From the NCBI GenBank assembly GCA_964549745.1, contig CAZJWP010000120.1, positions 1 through 5,937 on the forward strand: a DNA stretch of 5,937 bases. Reading direction: 5' to 3'. The translations under genes were made by a program, and so were the position numbers. This DNA is from J089 sp964549745 (GTDB taxonomy: Bacteria; Fidelibacterota; Marinisomatia; Marinisomatales; J089). Shown in pieces: positions 5,191 to 5,937 of this stretch (position 1 is its first letter; every line of letters begins with the position of its first letter). The notes below the pieces were generated by a model. That model saw only the letters and a list, made by a program, of their open reading frames with translations. It was not told the DNA's origin and ran no database searches.

Positions 5191-5808
5191 ATGAGAAAGC
5201 CATATCCAATTTTTATTCTTCTGCTTCTATTCGGATTTGCAACCGGACAAGACACCTATCCTGCCGATTCATTGCTGAAGAATCCGGAGACCGGTTTGCT
5301 TGCCAAAGCGGGATTGCTTCCGGTAGCGGCCTGGGAGCGAATCTCCTTCCATTCGGATTTCCTCAATTGTCAGTTTTCACCCAGTTGCAGTGTTTATGGT
5401 GCGCATGCAATCGCCCATTACGGACTATTCCGTGGTTCAATCATGGCTGCGGATCGAATTGTTCGTTGCAGCCCGTTTGCACGACATTACCAGGTTCTGG
5501 ATCAAAAACAAATTCAGGCTGATGGTCGTCTGGTCGATCCAGTCGTGCCATTGGTGAAAAGAAAATCCGGTAAATCACCATCAACAGCAGCACTATTATC
5601 GACTGTTCTACCCGGCGCCGGACGGGTATACGCAGGAAAACCATTAGACGGATTAATGGGATTCATGACCGTTGCCATGTTTTACTCCAGCTACCGAATC
5701 TCACAATCACGAGGACATACCATCCGGGCGGGGATATTACTTACGGGAACGATTACGTTCTATTTTGGAGAAATCTATGGCGCCTGGCGGGAAGCCAGGT
5801 ATCGCTGA
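5191..5808 (+). CDS. YidD-like protein with signal peptide and C-terminal membrane domain
   Basis: This 205-residue protein begins with a hydrophobic export signal or anchor (residues ~5-18, FILLLLFGFATG). A YidD-like domain spans ~47-105, with the family's three cysteines: C60 and C66 in NCQFSPSCSVYG, and C93 in RIVRCSPF. The HYGLFRGS segment matches the HGxxxG of YidD, and VDPVVP (115-120) stands in for its DPVP end. A second region (~130-200) has three possible helices, with PGAGRVYAGKPLDG at 141-154 resembling the PGxGQxYxG turn of small membrane proteins in this group. Ordinary YidD is about 85 residues, has no signal and helps YidC membrane insertion from the cytoplasmic side. Here the signal would place the cysteines in the periplasm, so the role may differ. 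The ATG at 5191 has no Shine-Dalgarno. It is divergent from the metallophosphoesterase gene. Domain identity is confident; function is not. Confidence 0.82.
   Translation: MRKPYPIFILLLLFGFATGQDTYPADSLLKNPETGLLAKAGLLPVAAWERISFHSDFLNCQFSPSCSVYGAHAIAHYGLFRGSIMAADRIVRCSPFARHYQVLDQKQIQADGRLVDPVVPLVKRKSGKSPSTAALLSTVLPGAGRVYAGKPLDGLMGFMTVAMFYSSYRISQSRGHTIRAGILLTGTITFYFGEIYGAWREARYR
5783..5799. repeat. 6-bp hairpin in the last codons of the YidD-like gene
   Basis: CCTGGC (5783-5788) pairs with GCCAGG (5794-5799) across a GGGAA loop, and a G-T pair can extend the stem. No T-run follows on either strand, so it is not a standard intrinsic terminator, though it lies where transcripts of two convergent genes would end. 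It may simply reflect coding sequence. Confidence 0.25.
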
Positions 5809-5836
5809 AGGCGGAGGGAAAACCGGTGTTCCACTA

Positions 5837-5937
5837 CTATCGATCTATTGTACCTTCGCCAGCTTTTTGAGACTGGAACCGTTCCAAAACATGCCATTGT
5901 CGTTTCCCGATAATCACTTCGTTCTTGTCGGGACTAC
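5837..5937 (-). CDS. Probable 3' end of a convergent gene, unidentified, cut by window edge
   Basis: The minus strand is open for 32 codons from the window edge to a TAG at 5837-5839. It reads with a natural protein composition (PDKNEVIIGKRQWHVLERF, then QSQKAGEGTIDR). It would converge on the YidD-like gene with a 28-nt gap. The codon-aligned plus-strand frame is also open to the edge but gives an unlikely composition, and the plus frame continuing from the YidD-like gene closes at a TAA. I recognise no family, and 32 codons are too few to be sure; reading further to the right would decide it. Confidence 0.4.
   Translation of the reverse strand, partial: SPDKNEVIIGKRQWHVLERFQSQKAGEGTIDR

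Noticed and set aside
5777..5937. Plus-strand open frame from ATG 5777 to the window edge
   Set aside because: It overlaps the last codons of the YidD-like gene, has unlikely composition, and is the codon-aligned antisense of a more protein-like minus-strand frame.

Overview
This is a mid-GC bacterial chromosomal window that looks like ordinary genomic backbone with one decayed patch. No tRNA, rRNA, CRISPR array, transposase or phage gene is visible. The gene families point to the FCB superphylum (Bacteroidota, Calditrichota, Marinimicrobia or relatives). They include an ACP-phosphodiesterase-like protein, a dienoyl-CoA-reductase-like SDR, a PIN-PhoH ATPase, a DUF5362-like membrane protein and a YidD-like fusion. 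Several starts lack a Shine-Dalgarno sequence, and one promoter resembles the Bacteroidota TTG / TAnnTTTG type. The phylum call is inference; a 16S gene or ribosomal-protein phylogeny would be needed to settle it.

Left block (1-1416, minus strand): a two-gene unit reads SDR (568-1416) then acpH (1-555, cut by the window edge only a few codons before its expected end). Both products act on acyl thioesters or their carrier, which suggests a shared role in lipid metabolism.

Central block (1464-3533, plus strand): a 67-residue two-helix membrane protein, a full-length PhoH2-type protein (N-terminal PIN RNase domain plus C-terminal PhoH ATPase) and a 147-residue membrane protein 9 nt downstream of it. 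The last two are very likely co-transcribed.

Decayed patch (3534-3875): about 340 bp, visibly AT-richer, with no intact gene. It holds an unmistakable 5' stump of acpS (holo-ACP synthase) on the plus strand, cut off after the first ~20 codons. On the minus strand it holds what looks like the last ~34 codons of a lost outer-membrane-type protein.

Right block (3876-5937): a minus-strand pair encodes an exported UshA-like metallophosphoesterase with a partly lost metal site and, overlapping it by ATGA, a 109-residue membrane protein with a lysine-rich helical tail. Across a 56-bp divergent intergenic region lies a plus-strand gene for a secreted or membrane-anchored YidD-like protein fused to a multi-helix membrane domain. 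The last 100 bp appear to hold the 3' end of a convergent minus-strand gene.

I see no clear new multi-gene system. The best leads are the metallophosphoesterase that keeps one metal site and loses the other, the exported YidD fusion, and the acpS stump in the same window as acpH, the gene for the opposing enzyme.
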